From an uncultured Opitutaceae bacterium (GTDB lineage Bacteria; Verrucomicrobiota; Verrucomicrobiia; Opitutales; Opitutaceae), in assembly GCA_903890485.1 (NCBI GenBank), contig CAITBM010000052.1, positions 1-48,471 of the forward strand: a stretch of DNA of 48,471 bases. The letters are read 5' to 3'. The notes under the pieces were generated by a model that saw only the letters and a list, made by a program, of their open reading frames with translations, was not told the origin of the DNA and searched no databases. This document shows, piece after piece, positions 35,703-43,820 of the stretch; the stretch's first letter is position 1; the number at the start of each line of letters is the position of its first letter. Position numbers and translations under genes: made by a program.

Positions 35703-36364
35703 GCGAGTTACCCAACGACCCGCGGGTCGACCAGGCCAAGGCGAGCGATGAGGGCCTTCTTGACGCCCACGAGTCGGCTCTCGGCAAGCAGCACGCGCCG
35801 GACGGCGCCAAGTACAGGCTGCTCCCGATCGCGATCCTCTTCACGCTGAGCGGCCTGATCCTCTTCGCGGGAACCTACCTGAACCGCTATGCTGGGCACT
35901 ACAGCGCCCGCATCTTCAACGAGAACGCGAAGCCCTCCTCGGGAGCGCCTGCAGCCGTGAAGATCGACCCGGTCGCCCTCGGCAAAACCCAGTTTAACGC
36001 GGTCTGCATCACCTGCCACCAGTCCACGGGACTGGGTATCGCAGGGATCTACCCCCCGCTTGCCGGCTCCGAGTGGGTCAACGGCCCCTCCGCCCGCCTG
36101 ATCCGGATCGTCCTCTACGGGCTCAAGGGCCAGATCACGGTCGAGGGCCACGCCTACGGTGCCGCGGCCATGCCGGTATTCGGCCAGGTCGCCGGCAGCG
36201 CCTACAATTGGAACGACGAGAAGGTCGCGGCCGTCCTCACGTATGTCCGCCAGGAGTGGGGCAACAAGTCCGGCCCGGTCACAGCCGACGAGGTTGCCGC
36301 CGTCCACAAGGCGATCGGCGACCGCAAGGAGATGAGCGAGGCTGAGCTGGAAGCGGTCAAGTAG
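35699..36364 (+). CDS. Membrane-anchored monohaem cytochrome c
   Basis: A 221-aa protein with a soluble N-terminal tail, one span (about 41-58), then a cytochrome c domain with C103-ITC-H107, YPPLAGSEWVNG and AAMPVFGQ (axial Met), the layout of a class I cytochrome c. It holds the place of CcoP in a cbb3 operon, but has one haem rather than two and is not clearly CcoP. It is the last gene of the operon and overlaps the CcoO-like gene by four bases. A role as electron exit to soluble carriers or another oxidase is an inference. Confidence 0.85.
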   Translation: MSELPNDPRVDQAKASDEGLLDAHESALGKQHAPDGAKYRLLPIAILFTLSGLILFAGTYLNRYAGHYSARIFNENAKPSSGAPAAVKIDPVALGKTQFNAVCITCHQSTGLGIAGIYPPLAGSEWVNGPSARLIRIVLYGLKGQITVEGHAYGAAAMPVFGQVAGSAYNWNDEKVAAVLTYVRQEWGNKSGPVTADEVAAVHKAIGDRKEMSEAELEAVK

Positions 36365-36461
36365 GCCGGTTCCCCTTCGGCCGCGTAGTCTCTCAACCCC
36401 TCGGGGAGTTGCGCCGGGAGCGCACCGCGGAGCATCCCACTTTCATTCGGATTGCGACCGA

Positions 36462-36513
36462 GCGGCTCCTGCTGGCCCGCCTCGGTTTCAATTGCTAGCC
36501 GGAGCGGAGCCGC
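36462..36513. terminator. Inverted repeat between convergent operons
   Basis: GCGGCTCC (36462-36469) and GGAGCCGC (36506-36513) form perfect 8-bp arms with a 36-nt loop, in the 150-bp gap between the cytochrome operon and the convergent membrane protein gene. A second small hairpin, CAACCCCTCGGGGAGTTG, lies at about 36393-36410. Neither has a T run. They could end either transcript, but this is weak. Confidence 0.25.
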
Positions 36514-36515
36514 GA

Positions 36516-39227
36516 CTAAGCGGCCAGCCGCAGACGCCGTGCGCAATAGAGCACCAACCCAACGCCCCAACTGAAGAACGCAGCCACGGAAAGATAAAAG
36601 GCCGCCTGGAGTCCGAGCGGGGCCTCAAACCAGAGCCTCACGCGGGATTCACCGCTTGGCACCGCGACCATCACGAGACCGAGGGGTGACTCGCGAACCT
36701 CGGCGGGCTCACCATTGACCCAAGCCTTGTACCACGTCTGGTACATACGGGGTGTTTCGAGCCAGCAGGACTGCGTGGCCCGGACCCGAGCCTCATAGGG
36801 AATCCAGTTGTCGACCCTGATCGGGAGGTCCTCGGTCTTGTATTCAGCGACGCGGAGGCGGCCAAAGGTCTCGGTCGCATCCAATGGTCTTGGTTTTGAC
36901 GGGAAAAAATGAACGGCGAGGCGTTCACTCACGCTCCCGCTGGTCCAGAGCGAAAGGCGTCGGCTATGCGTGGATCCGCTGCCAAAGGAAAGCTTTCCCC
37001 CGTACTCCGGCAGCTGATATTCGCGCAGGAAGGTCGGTCCCGAGATCTGGAGGACGCCGGCATTGGCGCCAGGATGATCGAAATCGAATTCCGCAATGTA
37101 GCGATCGCCAGGCTCTAGGACGACAGGCTCCCTCGCGCTCCATGCCTCGCCAGCATATTTCTCCGCGTCGGGCCGGAATTCGTTCGACGATTCAGGGGCC
37201 TTCGCCGGAGGGATCGATCCCATATTTGTGGCGATCTCGGCAAGCGTGGACCTCGACAGCAGGCGATTCTCCAGCAGGGGATCGGCCACGCCATGGGTGA
37301 ACGTATCGGGCCTCTTGGGAAAGACGAGGTAGGCAAACTGCGTTACCATGACATTCTCCGTCTGGAGTTGGAAGGTTGCGCTTTCCAAGGGGCGCTGAAT
37401 TTCGGACCCATGGGCAAAGCGGTGTGCCTGGAAGAGGCTCCACACGCAGAGAATGCCCACGAAAAGAAACTGCCACCGTCGCTTGGGAGCAATGATCGGA
37501 ACCGCTATTGCCGCTGCAAAAACGAGGAAGCCGGCGAGCAGCAGATAAAGCCGGTTCATGACCCAGTTGCCGGTGGTATTGCGGACGAAGGATGGAACGG
37601 CGGTCCAAAGAGCTCCCGTCAGGCCCGGGATCGGAGTCACGAGTGCGACGAGGAGGCAAGCCATTGCCAGAAGGACGCGAAGGTCGGCCCGCCTGACGCG
37701 CAGGTGTGCCCAGGCCGATATCGCAAACAGTCCCCAGAGGGCGTAACCCGCCTGGAAATCTGATAGCGATCGCCCGGCTTGGCTAAGCGGCAATAGAGTT
37801 GAGGGGAACACTTGGTGAAGAAAATACATCACCATGAAGGCCGTGGCTTCCTGGAAACTCGCCGATTTCACCCCGATCTTCGGCGGGAAAAACAGGACGG
37901 AAACGACAGGGTAGGCGGCGATTGCCGCGAAGACCGCGATCCCACATGCGGCGCACTTCATCTGAATAACGCCAGGCCTGTGCATAAGGAATAGGTACAG
38001 GTATGAAATCCCCACGAGAAGCGTCGCCCATAACGCAATCGGGGTGTGCCCCCACCACATGGCCCCGAGAGCGCCTCCGGTAAGGAACAGGGACAGAAGG
38101 TCGGGATCCCGATGGGCACGGGCCAGGCCATAGAGAGCGACCGGAACGAGGGAGACGGTCATCCACGACATGTAAAGGTCCGTATTGTAGACGATGCCCA
38201 GCACGCCGGGGCAGCTGACAAAGAGGATCCCCAACCCGCAGGCAAGCCAGCGGCGCTCCGGGATCAGGACCGAAAGCGCCGCGTAACTCGTGGCGAGCGC
38301 GGCGAGGGCCTGAAGCGAAAGGAGGAGATTCTGGATCGCAAATACGCCGAGGGAACGGAGGGTGAGCGTGTCGAGCAGGGCCCCAAGATACTGAAAGGCG
38401 GGGGCGACACGCAGCGGGTAGATCGCCCCGTTGAATTGGAATGGGCTCTGGCCCACAAATACCGGGAAGACCCCCTTTCGCACCTGCGCCACCATGTCGG
38501 CTAGCAGGGTTCCGTACCAGAGGGCGTCCCCGGCCCCCTGCAGGACAACCGTGAAAAACGGCCGCATCAGGAACAACCAGGCTGAGCCCAGGGCGATCCA
38601 TCGAAGATTCTCGGCGACGGCGCCCTTGATCCGGCGGGTGAGTACGAGCGCCGCCGTGTAGGCGCATAAGCTAAGGCCTAGGTACAGGTAGAGCACGCGC
38701 TCGGCTGCGGAGTACGCCGCCTGAGCAGTTGCCTGATCTCCCGCTTGGGGCAGGAAGCCCCGAAGTGGGCCAAGAAAAACGCCGAGGATCGCGAGATAGC
38801 CGACAACGGCGTCGAGGCGGAATCGTATAAAAGTCGCCCGTGCGAGAGCACCGAATGCCAGCACAGCCCTCAGCGCTCCATGGCGGCAATACCATGTCCC
38901 TGCCAGGACTATCCAGAGAGGCAGGTAGGCGTAGAAACGCGGATCTGGCCTGGCCCATATATAAAACGCAATGGCAGATGCCGCCCCCACGGCCGCCCAG
39001 ACGGGTAGGCGGCCCGCCAGGGCGGAGAGCCTCGGCGTGTTCGGGTTGGACTTTCCCGAAGGGGCCAGGATGAGCGCGACAAGGGCTCCAGCCTTTACGA
39101 GAGCCGGCAAGGAATCCACCGCGAACGCCCACTCAGCGATGGTGATCCCGAGGAAGAGCGCAATCGCTTCGGCGAGGATCTGTAGAAACGCATAGCCCTT
39201 TGGCCCTTGGCCTTGTTCGTCTTGCAT
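36516..39227 (-). CDS. Large multi-span membrane protein with C-terminal beta domain (paralogue of 17169-19778)
   Basis: A 903-aa protein with many spans to about residue 600, then a beta-rich extracytoplasmic region (GPTFLREYQLPEYGG, NWIPYEARVRAT) and a final hydrophobic helix. Blocks such as FVGQSPFQFNGAIYPLRVAP, SCPGVLGIVYNTDLYMSW and MWWGHTPIALWATLL match the other copy nearly residue by residue. It may be a GT-C- or YfhO-like envelope glycan enzyme, but no catalytic motif is certain. ATG at 39227. It lies downstream of the O-acetylation operon on the same strand, 73 bp after the DUF5989-like gene. Confidence 0.7.
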   Translation of the reverse strand: MQDEQGQGPKGYAFLQILAEAIALFLGITIAEWAFAVDSLPALVKAGALVALILAPSGKSNPNTPRLSALAGRLPVWAAVGAASAIAFYIWARPDPRFYAYLPLWIVLAGTWYCRHGALRAVLAFGALARATFIRFRLDAVVGYLAILGVFLGPLRGFLPQAGDQATAQAAYSAAERVLYLYLGLSLCAYTAALVLTRRIKGAVAENLRWIALGSAWLFLMRPFFTVVLQGAGDALWYGTLLADMVAQVRKGVFPVFVGQSPFQFNGAIYPLRVAPAFQYLGALLDTLTLRSLGVFAIQNLLLSLQALAALATSYAALSVLIPERRWLACGLGILFVSCPGVLGIVYNTDLYMSWMTVSLVPVALYGLARAHRDPDLLSLFLTGGALGAMWWGHTPIALWATLLVGISYLYLFLMHRPGVIQMKCAACGIAVFAAIAAYPVVSVLFFPPKIGVKSASFQEATAFMVMYFLHQVFPSTLLPLSQAGRSLSDFQAGYALWGLFAISAWAHLRVRRADLRVLLAMACLLVALVTPIPGLTGALWTAVPSFVRNTTGNWVMNRLYLLLAGFLVFAAAIAVPIIAPKRRWQFLFVGILCVWSLFQAHRFAHGSEIQRPLESATFQLQTENVMVTQFAYLVFPKRPDTFTHGVADPLLENRLLSRSTLAEIATNMGSIPPAKAPESSNEFRPDAEKYAGEAWSAREPVVLEPGDRYIAEFDFDHPGANAGVLQISGPTFLREYQLPEYGGKLSFGSGSTHSRRLSLWTSGSVSERLAVHFFPSKPRPLDATETFGRLRVAEYKTEDLPIRVDNWIPYEARVRATQSCWLETPRMYQTWYKAWVNGEPAEVRESPLGLVMVAVPSGESRVRLWFEAPLGLQAAFYLSVAAFFSWGVGLVLYCARRLRLAA

Positions 39228-39300
39228 TCAGTAGAAAGCTAACTGCCCAAACCCCCGGTCAATCGAGGAGATTCTGAAAGAGGCCTGTGGGACCACGAGC

Positions 39301-39465
39301 CTAGAAGGCAACGTAGATGAATGGCTTGCTCGGTAGTCCAATCCGGTAGAGCACGTAGCTCATCAGCAATGCCATCACCAATCCCAGGAATAGGGAGCCG
39401 ACGTGTCCCACAATTCTCTGGAGCGCAATCGGCAGCTGCCTGAGGTAATCGTCGAGGATCTTCAT
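39301..39465 (-). CDS. 54-aa DUF5989-like membrane protein
   Basis: A 54-aa frame begins MKILDDYLRQLPIALQRIVG and has one span (about 22-41). It ends IGLPSKPFIYVAF; the terminal PFIY-x-x-F is the hallmark I recall of DUF5989 proteins that accompany MBOAT/SGNH acetylation genes. Its ATG overlaps the stop of the SGNH-like gene by four bases (39462-39465), so it is translationally coupled to it. The biochemical role is unknown; its size and context suggest a small partner of the acyltransferase complex. Confidence 0.65.
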   Translation of the reverse strand: MKILDDYLRQLPIALQRIVGHVGSLFLGLVMALLMSYVLYRIGLPSKPFIYVAF

Positions 39466-40685
39466 GGTCGGGCCTTCGTAAAGCCAAGCTTGGAGGAGAG
39501 CGATCGGATCCGTCCGGCCACCTCGGTGGCTAGCTTGATTCCGCCCTCGGCCGTCAGGTGCGTCCGGTCTCCGAAGTCAGTCGTCGCGTAGTCGCGCCCG
39601 TACTCGGCGCACGCATAGCCGTGCTTCCGCCAGAGAACGGCGCAGTCGCTGTAGGCCAGGTCGTCGCGGGCGATTTCGTCGGCGGTCAGCTGGTCCAGAT
39701 AAAGTCGGCAATTGCGACTGAGCATGATGAGGGTCCTGGACCTGAGATCGACAGGAAAGGCGGCCTCTACCGCCGCCGTGTAGTCCGCCAGCGACTTCGG
39801 CTTAAGGTGCCATGCCCCGTCGGCGCCTTTGGAGTAATAGGCCCAGGAGAAGCCCCGGACGATCTTCATCTCGGCCGTGCGGATCTCCGGGCGGAAGCGC
39901 TGCTCAAACGGAAAGCTGTCGAAGTCCGGTTCGATGTCCGGAAGCCGCTTCCGGGCCCATATCGCCTCGGGCAGGTGGGGGGTTGCCGGATTGGGGATAG
40001 TGAAAAGGGTGGTGTAGCCGATATAGTTCCAAAGGTCCCTGAACCGGAATAGGCGGTCGAGGTTGGCCCGAGCGGAAATCTCAAAGCGTTCTCCGATTGT
40101 CAGCTGTTGCCTTGAGAAGGTGGAGAGCGCCTCGGACCGGGGCGGAAAGTCCTCAAGCTCGCCCCGGGCTCTGGCCTCCCAGAAGAGATACCGGTAGGGT
40201 TCGGTCCCAAAGGGCGCGATGGAGCCAAAAGGGGACGTGTTGGCGACGTAGATCAGGTGCGGGTATTCCTTCCTGAGGGCCTCGGCAACAACGGCGCCGC
40301 CGTCCGTGCACAGGGCACCGCGAAACGCGAAATTAACCACCTTAAACCCATCCCCGAGCTCCTCCTGGAGGGCATCCGTCCACACCTTGCCCGGGGGCTG
40401 GCCGACGCCGTTGAAGATCGAGTTGCCGCCAACGATAACCAGCGTCTGGTCGGGGCGGCACGCCGAGCGGACGATCCCGCGCATCTCGTCGAGCGTCGGG
40501 TAGTATTGCGCCTCCGGGGAGATTCGCTGGTGGAAACGGCTGAAGTCGGGGTGGTAGCCCTTGCTTGAGAGCACGCGGGCCGTAATCGAGCACAGGGCCA
40601 GCCCAAGAAGGAGGCCCGCCGCAAAACTCATGGGCCTAAAGAAAGGGGATCGGCTCTGGGGCGAGCCTGGGGAGGGATCACTCAT
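39462..40685 (-). CDS. Membrane-anchored SGNH/GDSL-like hydrolase or acetyltransferase
   Basis: A 407-aa protein with one N-terminal anchor (about 19-37) and a periplasmic SGNH-like domain. Block I is VIVGGNSIFNGVGQ with the presumed nucleophile S89, and the catalytic D-x-x-H appears near the C terminus as D373-R-T-H376 in GDRTHLTAEGG. AlgX, AlgJ and related proteins take acetyl groups delivered by an MBOAT protein and place them on an extracellular polysaccharide. ATG at 40685 overlaps the MBOAT stop by four bases. The glycan acceptor is unknown. Confidence 0.8.
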   Translation of the reverse strand: MSDPSPGSPQSRSPFFRPMSFAAGLLLGLALCSITARVLSSKGYHPDFSRFHQRISPEAQYYPTLDEMRGIVRSACRPDQTLVIVGGNSIFNGVGQPPGKVWTDALQEELGDGFKVVNFAFRGALCTDGGAVVAEALRKEYPHLIYVANTSPFGSIAPFGTEPYRYLFWEARARGELEDFPPRSEALSTFSRQQLTIGERFEISARANLDRLFRFRDLWNYIGYTTLFTIPNPATPHLPEAIWARKRLPDIEPDFDSFPFEQRFRPEIRTAEMKIVRGFSWAYYSKGADGAWHLKPKSLADYTAAVEAAFPVDLRSRTLIMLSRNCRLYLDQLTADEIARDDLAYSDCAVLWRKHGYACAEYGRDYATTDFGDRTHLTAEGGIKLATEVAGRIRSLSSKLGFTKARP

Positions 40686-41878
40686 TGGCCAAAGAGGAGG
40701 CGCGCCATCTGGAAGGCTTCGTGCACGGGATAGAAGAAGAGGAGCCAGCCAATGAGGACATAGACCTGAGTCACAACGAGGCCGACGAGCGGCTCACGCT
40801 CGAAGATCTGTTTCCTCAGGACCGGGCCGATTGCAGGGATCTTGGCGTAGCTGGCGCAGATTCCAAGGCCGACCCCGTGGAAAACCCCCCAGGACACAAA
40901 ATGCCAGTCGGGCCCATGCCAGAGGCCGCAGAGGGCAAAGGCGACGAGCGCATTCAGGATGCGCCGGGGAACGCCGTAGTGTCCGCCCCCCAATGGGATA
41001 TAAATATAGTCCCGGATCCAGAGGCTGAGCGAGATGTGCCAGCGCTGCCAAAACTCCTGAAGGTTCTTTGCCAGGTAAGGCCAATTGAAGTTTTCTGGAA
41101 GTGTTATTCCAAGGAGCCGTGCGACCCCGATCGCGATGTCGCTGTAGCCGGAGAAATCGAGCAGGATCCGGCCTCCTATGGCACCGAGCAGGATCCAGCG
41201 CCCAAGGATGCTCATCGTGGCGAAGTCGGGCTGGTAGGCTTCGACGTAGAGGTTCACGTTGTCGGCAAAGACCACCTTCTTCACAAATCCGGTGGATATC
41301 CGGAATAGGCCCTCCCCGAGATTCTCCAAACGGAAACCCCGGCTTCCGTCCTCCAAGGCGGGCAGGAATTGGCGGTAGCGCTTGATCGGCCCCGCAACCA
41401 AGCTTGGGAAGAAGATCGAGAACAGAAGGAACTTGAGCGGGCTGCGAATGGGCTCGCCCCCCTTTCGGACCTCATAGAGGTAATGGATGAACTCGAATGC
41501 AAAAAAACTGATCCCCAGGGGAGGGGCGCTCGGCATGGCGGCCGACGCGAGGTTCCTCAGGTGGGTCGCGAGCTCCGGACTCCACGGGTCTACAACGGAG
41601 CCGACGATGAAGTAGATGTACTTGTAGAAGCAGAGCGCGAACACGCTTAACGCCATAGCCGCGAGCTGCGCCCCCCGCTGTCCCGAGATACCCGCCAGGT
41701 AGGTCGCGATCATCATCACGATGATGGGAGCCATTCCCGCTGGTCCGGCAAAGTGCGCGTGAAAGACGAGGCAGGCCGCACCCAGGAACCCGAGTTTCCA
41801 GTCCGCGCGGGGCAGCAGGTGGAATACGGCCACAACCAGCACCGAGAATGCGATGAACCAGTAGGTCGTGAAGATCAT
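40682..41878 (-). CDS. MBOAT-family O-acyltransferase (AlgI/DltB/PatA-like)
   Basis: A 398-aa polytopic protein. The family core is present: FNWPYLAKNLQEFWQRWHIS with H281, RDYIYIPLGGG, and CGLWHG with the presumed catalytic H321. It moves acyl, usually acetyl, groups from cytoplasmic acyl-CoA across the inner membrane. The SGNH-like partner downstream overlaps by four bases, which supports polysaccharide O-acetylation. At 398 aa it is shorter than AlgI (about 480-520), lacking some C-terminal helices. The start is ATG at 41878. Confidence 0.9.
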   Translation of the reverse strand: MIFTTYWFIAFSVLVVAVFHLLPRADWKLGFLGAACLVFHAHFAGPAGMAPIIVMMIATYLAGISGQRGAQLAAMALSVFALCFYKYIYFIVGSVVDPWSPELATHLRNLASAAMPSAPPLGISFFAFEFIHYLYEVRKGGEPIRSPLKFLLFSIFFPSLVAGPIKRYRQFLPALEDGSRGFRLENLGEGLFRISTGFVKKVVFADNVNLYVEAYQPDFATMSILGRWILLGAIGGRILLDFSGYSDIAIGVARLLGITLPENFNWPYLAKNLQEFWQRWHISLSLWIRDYIYIPLGGGHYGVPRRILNALVAFALCGLWHGPDWHFVSWGVFHGVGLGICASYAKIPAIGPVLRKQIFEREPLVGLVVTQVYVLIGWLLFFYPVHEAFQMARLLFGQ

Positions 41879-41985
41879 GGCACGCGCAGGTTCGGTTCGC
41901 CCCGGGCCGGTGGGCGGACCTCTAGGCTGACGAGGAGCCCCAGGCCGGGAGGGATCTCGCGGGCTTCAGCGGCGCTCACGGGTGT

Positions 41986-42990
41986 CTAGGCCCCTAAACG
42001 CTTGTCGGGGACCAGGTAGTTGCGCACGTAATCGGCCACCGCGTCCCCAAGGGGCGTCGCGGGTTTTTCGAAACCCGTCGACCGGAGCTTCGAAATATCG
42101 GCCTTCGTGTAGTACTGGTATTTCGCGCGCAGGCTCTCGGGCATATCGATGAACTCAACGTTCGGCTTTAAGCCCAGGGCGCCGAAGATCGCGTCGGAGA
42201 GCGTCAGCCACGTGTGGGCTTCCCCCGAGCCAATGTTGAAGAGCCCGGAGGCCGTGGCCCCTTTCTCCGCAAAATGGAGCGTCATCTCGACCGCATCCTT
42301 CACGTAGAGGAAATCCCTCATCTGCCCGCCGTCGGGATACTTCGGATCGTAGCTCTTGAAGAGGCCCAGCTTGCCGCTCTCCCGGATCTGGACATGGGCC
42401 TTGGCGACCACCGAGCGCATGTCGCCCTTGTGGGCCTCGTTTGGCCCATAGACGTTGAAGTATTTCAGGCCCACGATCCGTTCGAGCCAGCCGAGCCTGC
42501 GGGCATGGAGGTCAAAGAGGTGCTTGGAATACCCGTACATGTTGAGCGGACGAAGGAGCTCCAGGGCCGGGTTGGAGTCGTCCATCCCCTGCGCGCCGTC
42601 GCCGTACGTCGCGGCCGAGCTGGCGTAGACAAACCGGGCACCCGTGCTTAAGGCCCAGGCGGCCAATTCCCGGGTGAAGCCGGTGTTGTTGTCGACCAGG
42701 TAGGAGGCGTCGCGCTCCGTGGTCGCCGAGCAGGCGCCAAGGTGGAAGACCGCAGAAAATTTGCCATACGCCCCGGGGCTCTGCGCAAGGCGGGCGCGCA
42801 GGGCCGGCCCCTCGACATAGTCGGCGAAGCGCAGCGGAACCAGGTTTCTCCATTTCTCGTCGGACTGCAGGATGTCGCAGACGACGATGTCGTCCACGCC
42901 GCGGGCATTGAGCGCCCAGATGAGGGCGCTGCCGATGAACCCGGCGCCGCCGGTAACAAGGATTCGACCGCCTAGGGGATTGGAGGGCAT
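41986..42990 (-). CDS. hldD: ADP-L-glycero-D-manno-heptose 6-epimerase
   Basis: A 334-aa extended SDR. The Rossmann motif GGAGFIG spans 14-20, VVCDILQSDEKWRNLV is the typical HldD beta2 region, and the catalytic pair is Y152-x3-K156 in MYGYSKHLFD. YFNVYGPNEAHKGDMRSV is another HldD landmark. It converts ADP-D-glycero- to ADP-L-glycero-manno-heptose for LPS inner core, so the cell should have heptose-containing LPS. The start shares one base with the proC stop (TAATG), so the two are co-transcribed although unrelated in pathway. Confidence 0.93.
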   Translation of the reverse strand: MPSNPLGGRILVTGGAGFIGSALIWALNARGVDDIVVCDILQSDEKWRNLVPLRFADYVEGPALRARLAQSPGAYGKFSAVFHLGACSATTERDASYLVDNNTGFTRELAAWALSTGARFVYASSAATYGDGAQGMDDSNPALELLRPLNMYGYSKHLFDLHARRLGWLERIVGLKYFNVYGPNEAHKGDMRSVVAKAHVQIRESGKLGLFKSYDPKYPDGGQMRDFLYVKDAVEMTLHFAEKGATASGLFNIGSGEAHTWLTLSDAIFGALGLKPNVEFIDMPESLRAKYQYYTKADISKLRSTGFEKPATPLGDAVADYVRNYLVPDKRLGA

Positions 42991-43790
42991 TAGGCTGAAA
43001 GTTCCTCGGAGCGGGCCCGGGCGGCCGCCACGGTCTCGCGGATCATTCCGCGGAAGTCCCGGTCCGTCATCTTCCTCAGTCCGGCGGCGGTGACCCCGTT
43101 CGGGGAGGTGACCTCGCCCCGGAGGACCTCCGGGTCCACGTCCCGCCGCGCAAGAAGGCGGGCGGCGCCCAGGACCGTCTCGACGGAGAGGAGTTTCGCC
43201 GTCTGGGGGTCGAATCCGAGACTCAGGCCGGCGTCGCGGAGGGCGGCGGCAAACTCAAAGAGATAGGCAGGACCGGCGCCGCTGATCGCGGTGAGCGCGT
43301 CCATCTGCGCCTCCGGCACCTCGACCGACTTTCCAAGGGCCCCAAACACTTTGTCGAGTATCGCACGATCGGCAGGGGAGAGGGGCTTGTCGGCACACCA
43401 CCCCGTGAGTCCGGCCCCGATTTGCCCCGGCGTGTTGGGCATGCTCCGCACCAAGCCCCTCGCCTTGGGGAAGGCCTTGGAGAGCGCGGCTACCTTCTTT
43501 CCGGCAAGGACCGAGACCACGAGGCGGCCGGCCGTCAGCTCGAGGAGGCGAGGATCGGCCGCGGCCAGGTGCTGGGGCTTGAAGGCGACAACCAGGGTGT
43601 CGGCCGAGGAGAGCAGGTCTTCCAGGGAGGAGGCGAGCCGGATGCCGGTGCGCGCGGCGAGCGCCGGCCCCGTAACCCCCTTGCCCCCCATGCAGGCGAT
43701 CTGCTTCGCAGAGTAGGCGCCCTCGGCTATCATGCCCTCGACCATGGCGGCGGCCATTGATCCGGCTCCTAAGAATGCGATGGTATCCAT
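42990..43790 (-). CDS. proC: Pyrroline-5-carboxylate reductase
   Basis: A 266-aa protein with the N-terminal NAD(P)-binding motif FLGAGSMAAAM, the central VRSMPNTPGQIGAGLTGW and the C-terminal LRGEVTSPNGVTAAGL signature of P5C reductase. It catalyses the last step of proline synthesis, in the cytoplasm. The length is normal. ATG at 43790. It is directly upstream of hldD with a one-base overlap. Confidence 0.95.
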   Translation of the reverse strand: MDTIAFLGAGSMAAAMVEGMIAEGAYSAKQIACMGGKGVTGPALAARTGIRLASSLEDLLSSADTLVVAFKPQHLAAADPRLLELTAGRLVVSVLAGKKVAALSKAFPKARGLVRSMPNTPGQIGAGLTGWCADKPLSPADRAILDKVFGALGKSVEVPEAQMDALTAISGAGPAYLFEFAAALRDAGLSLGFDPQTAKLLSVETVLGAARLLARRDVDPEVLRGEVTSPNGVTAAGLRKMTDRDFRGMIRETVAAARARSEELSA

Positions 43791-43820
43791 GTAAGGTGGC
43801 CGGCGGGGTCGCGCGTCGCT

